From Olegusella massiliensis (lineage in GTDB: Bacteria > Actinomycetota > Coriobacteriia > Coriobacteriales > Atopobiaceae), in the NCBI RefSeq assembly GCF_900078545.1, contig NZ_FLLS01000002.1, positions 1,497,404 through 1,561,403 on the forward strand: a stretch of DNA of 64,000 nucleotides, in the 5' to 3' direction. Positions 16,864-26,503 of this stretch are shown here, in pieces. Each line of letters opens with the position of its first letter. Positions within the stretch are counted from its first letter, which is position 1. A program made the position numbers and the translations under genes. Under the pieces are notes generated by a model. It saw only the letters and a program-made list of their open reading frames with translations. It made no database searches and was not told the DNA's origin.

Positions 16864-17431
16864 TCACTTAATAATGAATGCTTTTCGAAACTCACACTTA
16901 CTGATTCTCATTTGCTGGACAAACGTATCGTAACTTTGTACACCAATCGGAATCTTTAATCCGTGCTTGGTAACGCTGACGTTATCTCGTGCCGTGGCGT
17001 CTGCCTCATAGGTAGATCCCTTGTTCATCCAAAGGAGCAGGTCGTTGGTTGCACATGTCTCTGGATACAAATAATAGCCGACCTTGGCATCGAACCAGAA
17101 CATATAGGCAAGTACCTGCAGGTAATCACGGTTTCTGATGTTTTCGATTGGTTTGTACTTGGCATCGGCAATGATTCTCATCTCGTTATCCCTGCTGATG
17201 AAATCTGGGTAGATTAGCCCGATATTCCCATCAAAGAGTCTCTATGCTCCCTTGCCAGCTTTGTTCAACGAGTGATAAAAGGCGTCTTCAATCAGGGAGT
17301 TTTCTCTCTTCTCTAAATCTGAATGGTGCGGGAATGACGGGTGTGTAGGTTCCTTTCAGCTCCCATTCCTCTTCCTTGTAATCAAACACCTTAAGTAACA
17401 GCACCCAGACAAGCTGCATTTCCGCATAGGT
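16864..17431 (-). pseudogene. McrC-like restriction nuclease remnant, nonsense-mutated
   Basis: On the minus strand a frame reads QLVWVLLLKVFDYKEEEW ... ENSLIEDAFYHSLNKAGKGA, then a TAG stop (17242-17244), then RLFDGNIGLIYPDFIS ... IIADAKYKPI ... RDYLQVLAYMFWFD ... GYYLYPE. The PDF...ADAKYK pair is the PD-(D/E)xK core typical of McrC-type 5-methylcytosine restriction subunits. The upstream end runs into another stop at about 17432, and no McrB GTPase gene is present. An ATG at 17181 after the stop could still express the last 105 residues, but without the catalytic PD aspartate. I therefore treat it as a broken gene. Confidence 0.7.
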
Positions 17432-17433
17432 TC

Positions 17434-17589
17434 AACAATCGTCCGGATTTTTTTGCTGGCCGGTCTCATGAGTTTGAGGAGTAGCTCGTGTCCATGCTGA
17501 TGCGGGACGAAGATGCCTGCGCTCGACAGTACAACACGGGGGAGGTAAGAACGGCTGAAACTTTCGCTTCGCGTGAGGACAAGCAATAA
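17434..17589 (+). pseudogene. Unidentified coding remnant with one in-frame stop
   Basis: A plus-strand frame reads NNRPDFFAGRSHEFEE, TAG (17482-17484), then LVSMLMRDEDACARQYNTG and ...AETFASREDKQ before TAA at 17587-17589. The composition looks protein-like on both sides of the stop. Family unknown. The opposite strand also carries an open frame over this stretch, so this is a weak call. Confidence 0.3.
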
Positions 17590-17710
17590 AAGCCGACCTC
17601 TGCCTACCACTTAGAAAAAAAGGCAGATAAATGGCCTATTTGCTAGGTTTGTGCGCTTTATGTGTGCCATAATGCTACATGGCTTATTGTCAAAACACTG
17701 GGGTTTAGAT

Positions 17711-20700
17711 ATGAGACACTCTTCCACTCGCCACTTTATTCATCTGCTGCTTCTGGCTTTAATCCCTCTTGCGGTACTTTCAGTGCTGGTTGTACCGGCT
17801 TTGGCCGATGCACTAGGTGCTACCGAGCCTGCCGCTCAGGAAAAACCCGCTGCTCCATCGGCAAATGGGGAGGGGTCTGCCGCTAATGCTGCTGCCGCCA
17901 CAGACGGCGCCCCAGCTTCCTCAGATGCGGCTGCCTCAGATAAGGATGCACTTGAGCAGAGCCAAGCGACAAGTGCTCCTGCTGTGCGAGCGCCCGCTCA
18001 GGCGTCGTCTTTTGATTTCAACATTAACTGGACCAACGCCGTAAGCTCAGGTGTTACAGCCTACAGCTACGACGATGCGGCCGACCCCAACCACACTAAC
18101 CTTATTTTTCATCCCGTAAACAACCGTGGCTCTCTTACGGCAACGGTAGCCGTCTCGCTCAAGATCAACGCCCCCGCAAATGAGACCTTCCCTCCCGGGA
18201 GCATCAAGATCACCGTGCCTGCAGCTCTCTATAAGGGCTGGGATGGCACGAGCAATGTGAACTACGACATGTACGGCCCAAGGTATAATCCCACGCTCAA
18301 ATGGCAGTTGGTGGAGGCACCCCAGACCTCATCGAGTGCCGACTTTAACTACGTGGACAACGGCGACGGTACGCTTACCATTACCAACTACACCACTCTT
18401 GCGGGAGGTGCTCAGTTCTACTTTGAACAGGCCTTCTCATTCACGGCAAGCCACGTGAAGGTGGACGCCCAGGGCGTCACGCACACGTCGTATAACATTA
18501 CGCTCAAAGTTGATAAGGACGCTGACGGCACCAACGAGGTCAGCACAACCAAGACCCTCACGAGCGAGCTGCACAACAAGAACGACGACATGAGCGTAGC
18601 GCTCAAGCACGCTGACCTCACCTCGGAAGATGGCGTGTACCTTGGCTGGCGCAGCGCTTGGGGCCCCAAGCCCGCCGACGCAGATAAGTACTTCTACGTG
18701 ATTTGGCATGCCGACGTAAAGCGCCCTGCCGACAACACTATTCCCTATACCTACATGTTCAGACAGGAGCAGCAGGACGGTGAGCTCATCGGTATCCAGC
18801 GCTATGGCCGAAATAAGCATGGCTTTGAGTCTCTCGGATATCTCAACGGCGACACGGATAGTTCCTATAAGGACATTACTAAGGATGGCTGGCGCAGCTA
18901 CACGGACGAGCCTAACGTGGGCATGCTCAAGCAGTTTGACCCCGAATACCGGAAGGCAAACCCGTGGTCTGAGAACTGGCTCTGGAACAATGGATATGAG
19001 GCCAGCTACAACACCGTCCGTTACGCGCTTTTAGAGCGCTATCCCATCTCATTACTTGAGGAGGCCAAGGCGCGGGGCGTGGACCTTCAGCACGACGGCC
19101 TTCCCGTGCACAACAAGGTCTCCGTCCAAGAGACGCAGTCCAACGGCGTGACACGTGATAAAAAGTATGCCGAGGCGACTACCCAGGTGTATGTAAGACC
19201 CTATGGCGGAGACCTGGGCATTACCAAGAACTCTCGTGAATCAGGTGAGTATGGCTGGTACGAGTTTGCCCAGACGTTTATCGCGCAAGATCGTGATGCT
19301 GTCCTCACCACTCAGTCTCGGCCAACGTTTAGCACACATGCAACGTTTCAACCCCCGACTGCTCCCACTTGGGACGCGGCAACCGAGACGTACAGCGTTA
19401 AGCCCTATGTGGCCGAGGTGGAGGAGGCAACGCCTCGGGTCATGACCGAGAACAAGTTTTCACAGCGTCGTCGAGCCAGCGAAGTGCTACCCACGATGAC
19501 CGAGCTTGAGGATGCAGACTACAGCTATTCGTCGGTGAGGCTAGCCCTCGCTGGCTACGATGCGTACCCCGGATCCCAGGGCGTCTGGCAGCTGGCCTCT
19601 GATCAAGGGACCGACGGCGAGAAGTTCGGCGCTACCGAAATCTTGATTCGCAAGGCGGGATCACCTAACTATGAGCTGTATGGCAAGCTCACTGTGGAAT
19701 ACACGGGCGCCAAGGCTACCCCCACCTATACCTTCACGCCCGCCGATGGCAGCGAGCCCACCAAGGGCGCAACGGTTGCATTGCCTGACTCGGTCGTGGG
19801 ACTCAAGTATCGCGTGCACAGCCAGTACTTCCGCACATCCCTCACGGCGGCCACCACGCTGACCTTGCATCCGACCGCACATCTCAAAGGTCTGATTGCT
19901 GCAGACATGCAGGCAGAGCAGCCCACATCCCTCGCCACGAGTGCCTCGTTGCGCCTGTCTGAGGACGGTCAGCAGAAGAGTAGCGCTAACACGCTCTATC
20001 AGGACGCTTTCGTTGCTGCCTCCCGGCTTAGAGGTCTCACCTTTACTACGTATCTTGAAAAATCGCAGCTTAGCGGCAAAGACTCTAGCGGCAAAGACTA
20101 CTTTATAGACGATGCCGCCGCGGGCGTTCAGACGCGCTGGGTCAACGCCAGGTTCGGGACCTACTCCTCGCTGTGGGGCTCGGGCTATAAGGACAAAAGC
20201 TACCTCAAGCCTTACGTGGTCACATCGGGCGTGTTTTATGACCTGCTTCCCGCTGGAACCTCGGTAGATGCCTCGCAGGTGCAGATGTTCACCGGTCCTT
20301 GGGGCTACGATAGCCTTCCCAAGGACGCCTATTCCGTGCGCTTCCAGGAAAACTGGGAGGGCTCGGGACTTACAATGATGATTGTTGAGGTCACGGTACC
20401 CGACGAGATAGCGGATGCCGCCAAGCTGCGTGAGCATGCGTTTAGTCTGCGTATTCGCTACCCGCTTGCAAACTCCTACCACAACATTGCCGACCGCGGC
20501 AACAAGGTACTCAACACCGTTGCCTTCCACGATACGTCAGGTGCTACCAAAAAAGACCTGTCGGGGAGGTTTACCAACCCCAACTACCTCAGGCGGCAGT
20601 ATTACCAAGACCTCATCAAGGATGACCCCACAGAATGGGCGTTGCAGCAGACCGACATTGAGTACAACCCCGTTACGGTCAAGCAGTCGGGTGTCTCCAA

Positions 20701-23700
20701 GAAGGTTGCTAACGACCATGATAAGCTCTATGACAGCCAGACGAGCGAGTATTTGGGCAACAAATACTCCTATCAGCTCTTGTTTGGTACGTCTAACAGT
20801 ACCCGCACGGATAACCTTGTGTTTTATGACATTCTTGAAAACGGTTCCAAGACCGAAAGTAGTGCCTGGAGAGGCACGTTTGACTGGATTGACCTGAGCT
20901 CTATCAAGGCAAAAGAATCATGGAACCATCCCGGTGAGACTTGCGCTCCTGTGGTGTACTACGCCACGAGAGTGCCTACCACAGCCCAGATGGATATCTC
21001 CAACACAAGCGTGTGGAGCACCACCGAGCCTGCCAACAAGGCCAGCATTAAGGCCATTGCGATAGATTGCACCAAGACAAACAAAGGCAACGACTTCTCG
21101 CTTGACTATGGCACGGGCGCCAGCGCATACGTGCACATGGTGGCACCTACTGATGAGGCACTGGTAGGCAAGCAGGCAGTCAACCCCGTGTATGCGATGG
21201 CTCGCACCTTTGTGGGTCAGTCTGCCTCATCAAGCGATAAGGTCAAGTCCTATGAGGCCTCCGCTAAGATTAAGCTTTTGGGCTATGACCTTGAACTTCA
21301 CAAGACCTCAGATCCCGCAACGGGTACCAAGGACGCGCCTGCCCAAATCGACAACACCAAGGGCACGCCGGTGACCTATACGCTGAGCGTCACCAACAAG
21401 GGTACAGAGCTTGCACTGAGAGACATCGTAATAAAAGACCCCATCCCCGAAGGTCTTTCGGTACTGCGCGACCAGATTAAGGTGACCTGCCCTGAGCTCA
21501 AGCTTAATGGCGCCACCCTGACCACGGCGACCTCGGTGTCTGCCTCCGAGGAGGACGGCACACTCACTCTGGGCATCGGCTCTTTGCCCGCAGGTGCCAC
21601 GATGAAACTCAGTATCCCTACGGCCCTTACAGACGACCTTATAAAGTCAACGACCTTCGTGAACACAGCACACATCACCTCTGTTGAAGGACATGACAAA
21701 GACATCGCCTCTGAGACGACCTATCACAAGGCAACTAAGACCTACACCCTTGACTATGTGGTCTCACCTGATCCTATCTACGGCACGCCAGGGGATAGCA
21801 CCACACCTGCAAGTGTCAGTGACATTGAGTACGATACCACCCAAACACTTGCCAAGACGCTTGTGACCACTCAAACAGGTGCTACCAAAGACGGTAAAGA
21901 GGTTCAGGGCTACTGGACCTTTGCAGGCTGGACCCACAAGCAGGATGGCACCGAGATCATCACCAAGCTCAATATCCGCAAAAACGAGACGGTCTATGGC
22001 CGCTGGGTCTTTGTTCCTACCAAAGATCTGACCGTAACCAAGTCCTGGGCAGGCATCTCTCCTGCAGGTACCTCCAACCTTTCAGTCACCCTTGAGCTCA
22101 TGCGTGATGGGGTGGCGACGGGTAACACCCAAACACTGAGCGCTGCAGGAGGCTGGCAGGCTACCTTTAAGGGGCTTGTGCTTTACGACAACGCAGGTAA
22201 GGCCCATGTCTATACCGTACATGAGCAAGGAGAAAAAGACGGTAAGCTGAGCCTGGCATCTCAGGACTTTGCCGTAACCTATGGTAAAGATGGACACTCA
22301 GTTACCAACACCCTTAATAACCCCAAGATTCAAATTACAGGCTCTAAGGTTTGGGATGATAAGGACGATCAAGACGGCATCAGGCCTGACTCTGTAGTAG
22401 TGAGCCTGCGTGCTAACGGCAAAGATACCGATAAGAGTGCAACTCTTACCAAGGAAAACTCTTGGGCCTTCTCATTTAAAGATCTTGATACCTACGACAA
22501 AGACGGTAAAGCTATCTCCTACAGCGTGGTAGAGCCTGCCGTACCTGAAGGCTACACCTGCTCTATCACCGGCTCTCAGGACAAAGGCTTTACTATTACC
22601 AATACCCATAGTCCCGCTGAGCGTACCATCAACGTTACTAAGAGCTGGATAGACAACAACAACGGACGAGGCCTTCGTCCCTCATCTATTACCGTAAATT
22701 TGCTTGCCAACGGTACCAAGGACAAGTCACTCGTACTTACAGCTGATAAGGATGGTAACTGGAAGGGAAGCTTTGGCTCTGTGCCAGTAAATGCTGGCGG
22801 CAAGGCTATTAGCTACACCGTTACTGAGGATGCGGTAGAACACTATCAAGCAACCCAGCCTGTTGCTGTTGAAAATGACACTGCCTCCATTACCAATACC
22901 CTTGTTGGTACCATCACCATTCCTGTTCAAAAGAAGTGGGTAGGCCCTGCTGCAAAAAGCGTCACCATACATCTATTTGCTGATGGGCAAGAGATTGATA
23001 GCGTCACGATCGATAAGGCCTCTGGCTGGCACCATGAATTTAAAGACCTTCCTGAATACACCAACGGTGTTCCCATTACCTACAGCGTGACCGAAGATCC
23101 TATTGCAGGCTATACAACAGAGGATATCGAAGGCAACATCCAAGAAGGCTTTACCATCACCAATAGCTATACTCCTACCTCTACAAGCTATGAGCCCTCC
23201 GTACAAAAGCGCATTGAGGGCCCCTCTCCTGCAACGCCTGATAGCTTTGAGTTTGTCCTGACGCCCAAAGACTCCTCGTTCCCCATGCCTGAGAGTGCCA
23301 AAGACGGCCGTGCTGTCGCGCAGCTCACAGGTGAGGGCACCACCACGTTTGGCCAGATTAGCTTTACGATGCCTGGTACCTATAGCTATACAATCACCGA
23401 AACCAAAGGCGATGCTGGCTGCAGCTACGATGATGCGACCTATACCCTAACGCTTACCGTTGAAGATATCGGCGCAGGTGTTCTTCAGGTTACCCAAAAC
23501 AGCCTCACCCTCACGCGCGGTGGTACAGAAAAAGACGCAGATCTTTCCTCTGAGCAGGGAAATGCAGTCTTTACTAACGTCTACGCCAAGCCTACACCTG
23601 CTAAGCCAAAGGTAAAGCGCACCAAGCGTGCACTTCCCAAGACAGGAGATGACACTAACTTCGTTGCAGGTTCTCTTGTTGTCTCAGCACTGGGTCTCAT

Positions 23701-23746
23701 CGCAGGCGCAGCCCTTCTTGCTCGCAGAGAACGCCAGTGTGACTAG
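17711..23746 (+). CDS. Large LPxTG-anchored surface protein with Cna-B and pilin-type domains
   Basis: A 2011-residue secreted, sortase-anchored protein. There is a signal peptide (1-32, hydrophobic core then ALA-D), an Ala/Ser/Pro-rich linker to about 95, and a long N-terminal adhesin-like region to about 1180. A DUF11-type domain follows (LELHKTSDP, about 1195-1340), then an InlB-type repeat region (GYWTFAGWTHKQDG, about 1350-1440), four Cna-B domains starting near TKSWAG, SKVWDD, TKSWID and QKKWVG (about 1443-1820), and a FctA-like pilin isopeptide domain (SFEFVLTP, about 1830-1930). The sorting signal is LPKTG (1975-1979), a hydrophobic span and RRER. The start at 17711 fits the signal peptide best; an upstream in-frame start at 17651 would add 20 unusual residues. 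A hairpin terminator follows. Likely adhesion or pilus-like role. Confidence 0.92.
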   Translation: MRHSSTRHFIHLLLLALIPLAVLSVLVVPALADALGATEPAAQEKPAAPSANGEGSAANAAAATDGAPASSDAAASDKDALEQSQATSAPAVRAPAQASSFDFNINWTNAVSSGVTAYSYDDAADPNHTNLIFHPVNNRGSLTATVAVSLKINAPANETFPPGSIKITVPAALYKGWDGTSNVNYDMYGPRYNPTLKWQLVEAPQTSSSADFNYVDNGDGTLTITNYTTLAGGAQFYFEQAFSFTASHVKVDAQGVTHTSYNITLKVDKDADGTNEVSTTKTLTSELHNKNDDMSVALKHADLTSEDGVYLGWRSAWGPKPADADKYFYVIWHADVKRPADNTIPYTYMFRQEQQDGELIGIQRYGRNKHGFESLGYLNGDTDSSYKDITKDGWRSYTDEPNVGMLKQFDPEYRKANPWSENWLWNNGYEASYNTVRYALLERYPISLLEEAKARGVDLQHDGLPVHNKVSVQETQSNGVTRDKKYAEATTQVYVRPYGGDLGITKNSRESGEYGWYEFAQTFIAQDRDAVLTTQSRPTFSTHATFQPPTAPTWDAATETYSVKPYVAEVEEATPRVMTENKFSQRRRASEVLPTMTELEDADYSYSSVRLALAGYDAYPGSQGVWQLASDQGTDGEKFGATEILIRKAGSPNYELYGKLTVEYTGAKATPTYTFTPADGSEPTKGATVALPDSVVGLKYRVHSQYFRTSLTAATTLTLHPTAHLKGLIAADMQAEQPTSLATSASLRLSEDGQQKSSANTLYQDAFVAASRLRGLTFTTYLEKSQLSGKDSSGKDYFIDDAAAGVQTRWVNARFGTYSSLWGSGYKDKSYLKPYVVTSGVFYDLLPAGTSVDASQVQMFTGPWGYDSLPKDAYSVRFQENWEGSGLTMMIVEVTVPDEIADAAKLREHAFSLRIRYPLANSYHNIADRGNKVLNTVAFHDTSGATKKDLSGRFTNPNYLRRQYYQDLIKDDPTEWALQQTDIEYNPVTVKQSGVSKKVANDHDKLYDSQTSEYLGNKYSYQLLFGTSNSTRTDNLVFYDILENGSKTESSAWRGTFDWIDLSSIKAKESWNHPGETCAPVVYYATRVPTTAQMDISNTSVWSTTEPANKASIKAIAIDCTKTNKGNDFSLDYGTGASAYVHMVAPTDEALVGKQAVNPVYAMARTFVGQSASSSDKVKSYEASAKIKLLGYDLELHKTSDPATGTKDAPAQIDNTKGTPVTYTLSVTNKGTELALRDIVIKDPIPEGLSVLRDQIKVTCPELKLNGATLTTATSVSASEEDGTLTLGIGSLPAGATMKLSIPTALTDDLIKSTTFVNTAHITSVEGHDKDIASETTYHKATKTYTLDYVVSPDPIYGTPGDSTTPASVSDIEYDTTQTLAKTLVTTQTGATKDGKEVQGYWTFAGWTHKQDGTEIITKLNIRKNETVYGRWVFVPTKDLTVTKSWAGISPAGTSNLSVTLELMRDGVATGNTQTLSAAGGWQATFKGLVLYDNAGKAHVYTVHEQGEKDGKLSLASQDFAVTYGKDGHSVTNTLNNPKIQITGSKVWDDKDDQDGIRPDSVVVSLRANGKDTDKSATLTKENSWAFSFKDLDTYDKDGKAISYSVVEPAVPEGYTCSITGSQDKGFTITNTHSPAERTINVTKSWIDNNNGRGLRPSSITVNLLANGTKDKSLVLTADKDGNWKGSFGSVPVNAGGKAISYTVTEDAVEHYQATQPVAVENDTASITNTLVGTITIPVQKKWVGPAAKSVTIHLFADGQEIDSVTIDKASGWHHEFKDLPEYTNGVPITYSVTEDPIAGYTTEDIEGNIQEGFTITNSYTPTSTSYEPSVQKRIEGPSPATPDSFEFVLTPKDSSFPMPESAKDGRAVAQLTGEGTTTFGQISFTMPGTYSYTITETKGDAGCSYDDATYTLTLTVEDIGAGVLQVTQNSLTLTRGGTEKDADLSSEQGNAVFTNVYAKPTPAKPKVKRTKRALPKTGDDTNFVAGSLVVSALGLIAGAALLARRERQCD

Positions 23747-23812
23747 CACTCAGCTCAGGTCGTACAGAGCAGGGTCTGCTCAACGTTAAGACCCACAGAG
23801 GCAAGACAAAGA

Positions 23813-23840
23813 CGCGGTGGTCGGGAAACCGGCCACCGCG
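23813..23840 (+). terminator. Hairpin terminator after the LPxTG protein gene
   Basis: CGCGGTGGTCGG and CCGGCCACCGCG form a 12-bp stem (one G-T pair) around a GAAA tetraloop, 66 nt after the stop. The following T-run is weak (TTCAACGTCC). Confidence 0.65.
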
Positions 23841-24037
23841 TTCAACGTCCTTAACGGCATCTGTTTTGGCGATGCAATGACGCAATAAAACCCGATATAG
23901 TCAATCTGTGTGCCGTTTGAGCAGGTCTTGCTAAATCACGTGCGCACCTGCCTTTGCGTGATGACAGACGGCTAGACTGGGTATATCCAAGAACGTCGGA
24001 TGCATCTTTGTATACCTAAAAAAGTGAGGTAGCACCT

Positions 24038-24370
24038 ATGGACGTCAATGCCACACAGATAGCACGTATTCAAGCTATGGAAGCTGCGCTCAATAGACTG
24101 ATTAATAGCATTGATCAGATTGACCGCGCACTTAATACCTACGAATCGATGTGGGCAGACTACTCTGCCCTCGATAGCTACTACTCTGGCAAGCTTTGGT
24201 GGGATGACCTTGCTGCTGATGAAGCAGGTGCGCTTCCTGTTGATCTGCCTCGCGGTGTTCTATCAGAAGATGGAGTCTACGATGCCCTCGGATCAGCTGA
24301 GGCACTACGCGAGCGTATTCGCGAATTAGCTGAGCTACGCAGCACATCGTTGCTCGACAAAGAACGCTAG
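24038..24370 (+). CDS. DUF4298 domain protein
   Basis: A 110-residue acidic, helical protein. The pattern of an N-terminal helix (ARIQAMEAALNRL), a YESMWADYSALDSYYSG segment and a C-terminal REL-rich helix matches DUF4298 proteins. No catalytic motif, signal peptide or membrane segment is visible. It precedes the 2-hydroxyacid dehydrogenase by 81 nt and may share its transcript. Function unknown. Confidence 0.75.
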   Translation: MDVNATQIARIQAMEAALNRLINSIDQIDRALNTYESMWADYSALDSYYSGKLWWDDLAADEAGALPVDLPRGVLSEDGVYDALGSAEALRERIRELAELRSTSLLDKER

Positions 24371-24451
24371 GCATTAATGCTCACCAGGTTAGAAACTGCA
24401 TACAAATAGGTACGATAGTGGAGACAGACAAGTTCCACAAAGGGGCAGCTT

Positions 24452-25411
24452 ATGAAAATCGTAGCTTTTGAAGTTCGAGCTGATGAGCAAGCTGAGTTTG
24501 CTCGGCAAGCAAAGCTTCCTGATATTGAGCTCAAATTGAGATCAGATGCTCTGAGTGCAGATACGCTTGATGCTTGCAATGGCGCAGATGCCGTGCTCAT
24601 TCTTGGACGCATGCACTACGATGAACAGCTCTTGGCGGCTATTAAAGCGCGTGGCGTAAACTGCTTGGTTACTCGCTCTATTGGTATGGATCATATCGAC
24701 CTGGATGCAGCTCAACGTCTAGGAATTGCGGTGTCGAATATCAGCTATGCGCCTGATAGCGTGGCGGATTTCACCATCATGTTGCTTCTTATTGCGCTGC
24801 GCAAATATAAACCAGCGCTGTATCGTCAAAATGTCAATGACTATTCGTTGGCAGGTCTCCAGGGACGTACCTTATCCTCGCTTACTGTGGGTGTTATTGG
24901 CGCAGGGCGTATTGGACGTGCGGTGCTGGAGCGTCTTTCGGGATTTGGCTGCAAGCTCCTTGCATATGGTCCATCAGGTGTTCGTGATGTTCCTGCTGGC
25001 GTGCAAGCAGCTAGCCTCGAAGATTTGCTTGCCCAAAGCGATGTCGTAAGTTTTCATGTGCCTTTAACGAGCGAGACGCAGGGTATGGTGGATGCAGACT
25101 TTATTGCGCGCATGCGCGATGGTGTTGTGCTGGTCAATACTGCCCGTGGCGAGCTCATGGATGTTCCCAGCTTGATTGAAGGCATCGAGACAGGCAAAAT
25201 CGGCGCTTTGGCAATGGACGTCTTTACCAACGAAGGGTCAATTTATCATCATAGCCTGGTCAACGATATTGTTGCTAATAGGGATATGGCGTATCTGCGC
25301 CAATTTCCCAATACGGTACTTACGCAGCATATGGCGTTTTATACCGAACAAGCGGTGGGGGAGATGGTATCGCACGCGATTGAGGCGGCGCGTCGCCTGT
25401 GTGCTGAGTAG
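24452..25411 (+). CDS. D-2-hydroxyacid dehydrogenase, VanH/D-lactate dehydrogenase-like
   Basis: A 319-residue NAD-dependent dehydrogenase. It has the Rossmann motif GVIGAGRIGRAV (Gly148-Gly155), NTARGEL with the substrate Arg, the catalytic Glu in FTNEGS and His in LTQHMAFYTEQA. The HMAFYTEQA end resembles VanH-type D-lactate dehydrogenases more than glycerate or phosphoglycerate dehydrogenases. Expected reaction: pyruvate to D-lactate, or a related 2-keto acid. No vanA or vanX ligase/dipeptidase genes adjoin, so a fermentative role is more likely than glycopeptide resistance. AAAGGGG precedes the ATG. Confidence 0.85.
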   Translation: MKIVAFEVRADEQAEFARQAKLPDIELKLRSDALSADTLDACNGADAVLILGRMHYDEQLLAAIKARGVNCLVTRSIGMDHIDLDAAQRLGIAVSNISYAPDSVADFTIMLLLIALRKYKPALYRQNVNDYSLAGLQGRTLSSLTVGVIGAGRIGRAVLERLSGFGCKLLAYGPSGVRDVPAGVQAASLEDLLAQSDVVSFHVPLTSETQGMVDADFIARMRDGVVLVNTARGELMDVPSLIEGIETGKIGALAMDVFTNEGSIYHHSLVNDIVANRDMAYLRQFPNTVLTQHMAFYTEQAVGEMVSHAIEAARRLCAE

Positions 25412-25570
25412 CAAAGGCGGAGGCGGGTTTAGTCGCTAGCTTCTGCTTGAGCACAAGAGCTGCAAGTACGAGCGAAGGCTTTAGAGTCATGCTTGTGTTG
25501 TATTGCACCGCACATTTATGCGAAAATATGCCCTCGTGTGGCACGAAGGAATACTAGTGAGGGGAACTAG

Positions 25571-26260
25571 ATGTACAACGTATTCATGCTTGCCGCTGAG
25601 TCGGTAGTCTGTTTTTCACTTTTGGTAATGGTTGCAAAGTTTTTTGGCAAGCCTGGCCTTTATGTATGGATGGCAGTTGCATCGATTTTGGCGGAGATTC
25701 AGGCCTGCGTTATGTGTGACTTTGTCGGAGTCGTCTCGACTCTAGGTAATGTTTGGTTTGCTTCAAATTTCTTGGCAACTGATATTTTGAATGAGGTATA
25801 TGGACATGAGGCTGCCATAAAAGCAGTTAAACTGCAGGTTGCAGCGCTGATTACCTATATTATTGGTGCGCAGATTACCCTGCTATACCTGCCCTCTTCG
25901 TTTGATATGGCAATGCCTGCACTGATGACAACTTTCTCGATGTCAATTCGTACAACGGGCGCAAGTGTCGTTTGCTTGGTTGGTGCCAACTGGCTGTCTG
26001 TCCAGATTTATAGTCTTTTGCGCGATCGCATTGGACACCGCTTGTTGTGGCTACGTGAAAATATTGCCGATACAAGCGCAAACGTAATTGAGAACTTTGC
26101 TTTTATGTTCCTTGCTTTTGGTGGCCTGTATAGTATGCCTGACCTACTTGTTATGATTATCAGTGTCTCGGTTATTGAGACTATTATTAGCTTTATTGAT
26201 ACGCCCTTTTTGTATCTGGCGCGCTACGTAATGGGCGAAGGCGAGCCAGTTATTGCCTAG
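25571..26260 (+). CDS. Queuosine precursor transporter (YhhQ/VUT family)
   Basis: A 229-residue membrane protein with about six hydrophobic segments. VVSTLGNVWFASNFLATDIL followed by NEVYGHEAA is the family signature; members import preQ0/preQ1 or queuine-type precursors for tRNA queuosine. The late SANVIENFAFMFLAF segment also fits. GAGGGG lies upstream of the ATG. A clear terminator follows, so the gene is probably monocistronic. I looked for a preQ1 riboswitch in the 160-nt leader and did not recognise one. Confidence 0.85.
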   Translation: MYNVFMLAAESVVCFSLLVMVAKFFGKPGLYVWMAVASILAEIQACVMCDFVGVVSTLGNVWFASNFLATDILNEVYGHEAAIKAVKLQVAALITYIIGAQITLLYLPSSFDMAMPALMTTFSMSIRTTGASVVCLVGANWLSVQIYSLLRDRIGHRLLWLRENIADTSANVIENFAFMFLAFGGLYSMPDLLVMIISVSVIETIISFIDTPFLYLARYVMGEGEPVIA

Positions 26261-26288
26261 GATGAAAGCCTGCATAAACTGTATTTTT

Positions 26289-26324
26289 CAGCCGGGAAGC
26301 CTTGTGCCTCTCGGCTGGTTTTTT
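26289..26324 (+). terminator. Rho-independent terminator after the YhhQ-like gene
   Basis: CAGCCGGGA pairs with TCTCGGCTG (26289-26317 overall), followed by GTTTTTT. It lies 28 nt after the stop. Confidence 0.8.
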
Positions 26325-26503
26325 ACGCACGCCGAAAAAGCGGACATGCGCATAATTTGCCCTTCTGCTTTTGCTACGCTAGAGCAGAAGCAAAACCTCA
26401 ACTTTTGATTATGAGTTGCTGAAAGCGGGGATTTCCGTCACAGCAGCCGCAGAGGGGTGGCTGTGGTTTGCTTGCTCAACAAAAAAGAGCTTGGGGAGGA
26501 AGT

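Noticed and set aside
24452-25411. Glycopeptide-resistance gene vanH
   Set aside because: Only the dehydrogenase is present; the ligase, dipeptidase and sensor genes of a resistance cluster are missing.
25412-25570. preQ1 riboswitch before the queuosine precursor transporter
   Set aside because: I found no preQ1 type I or II core in the 159-nt leader.
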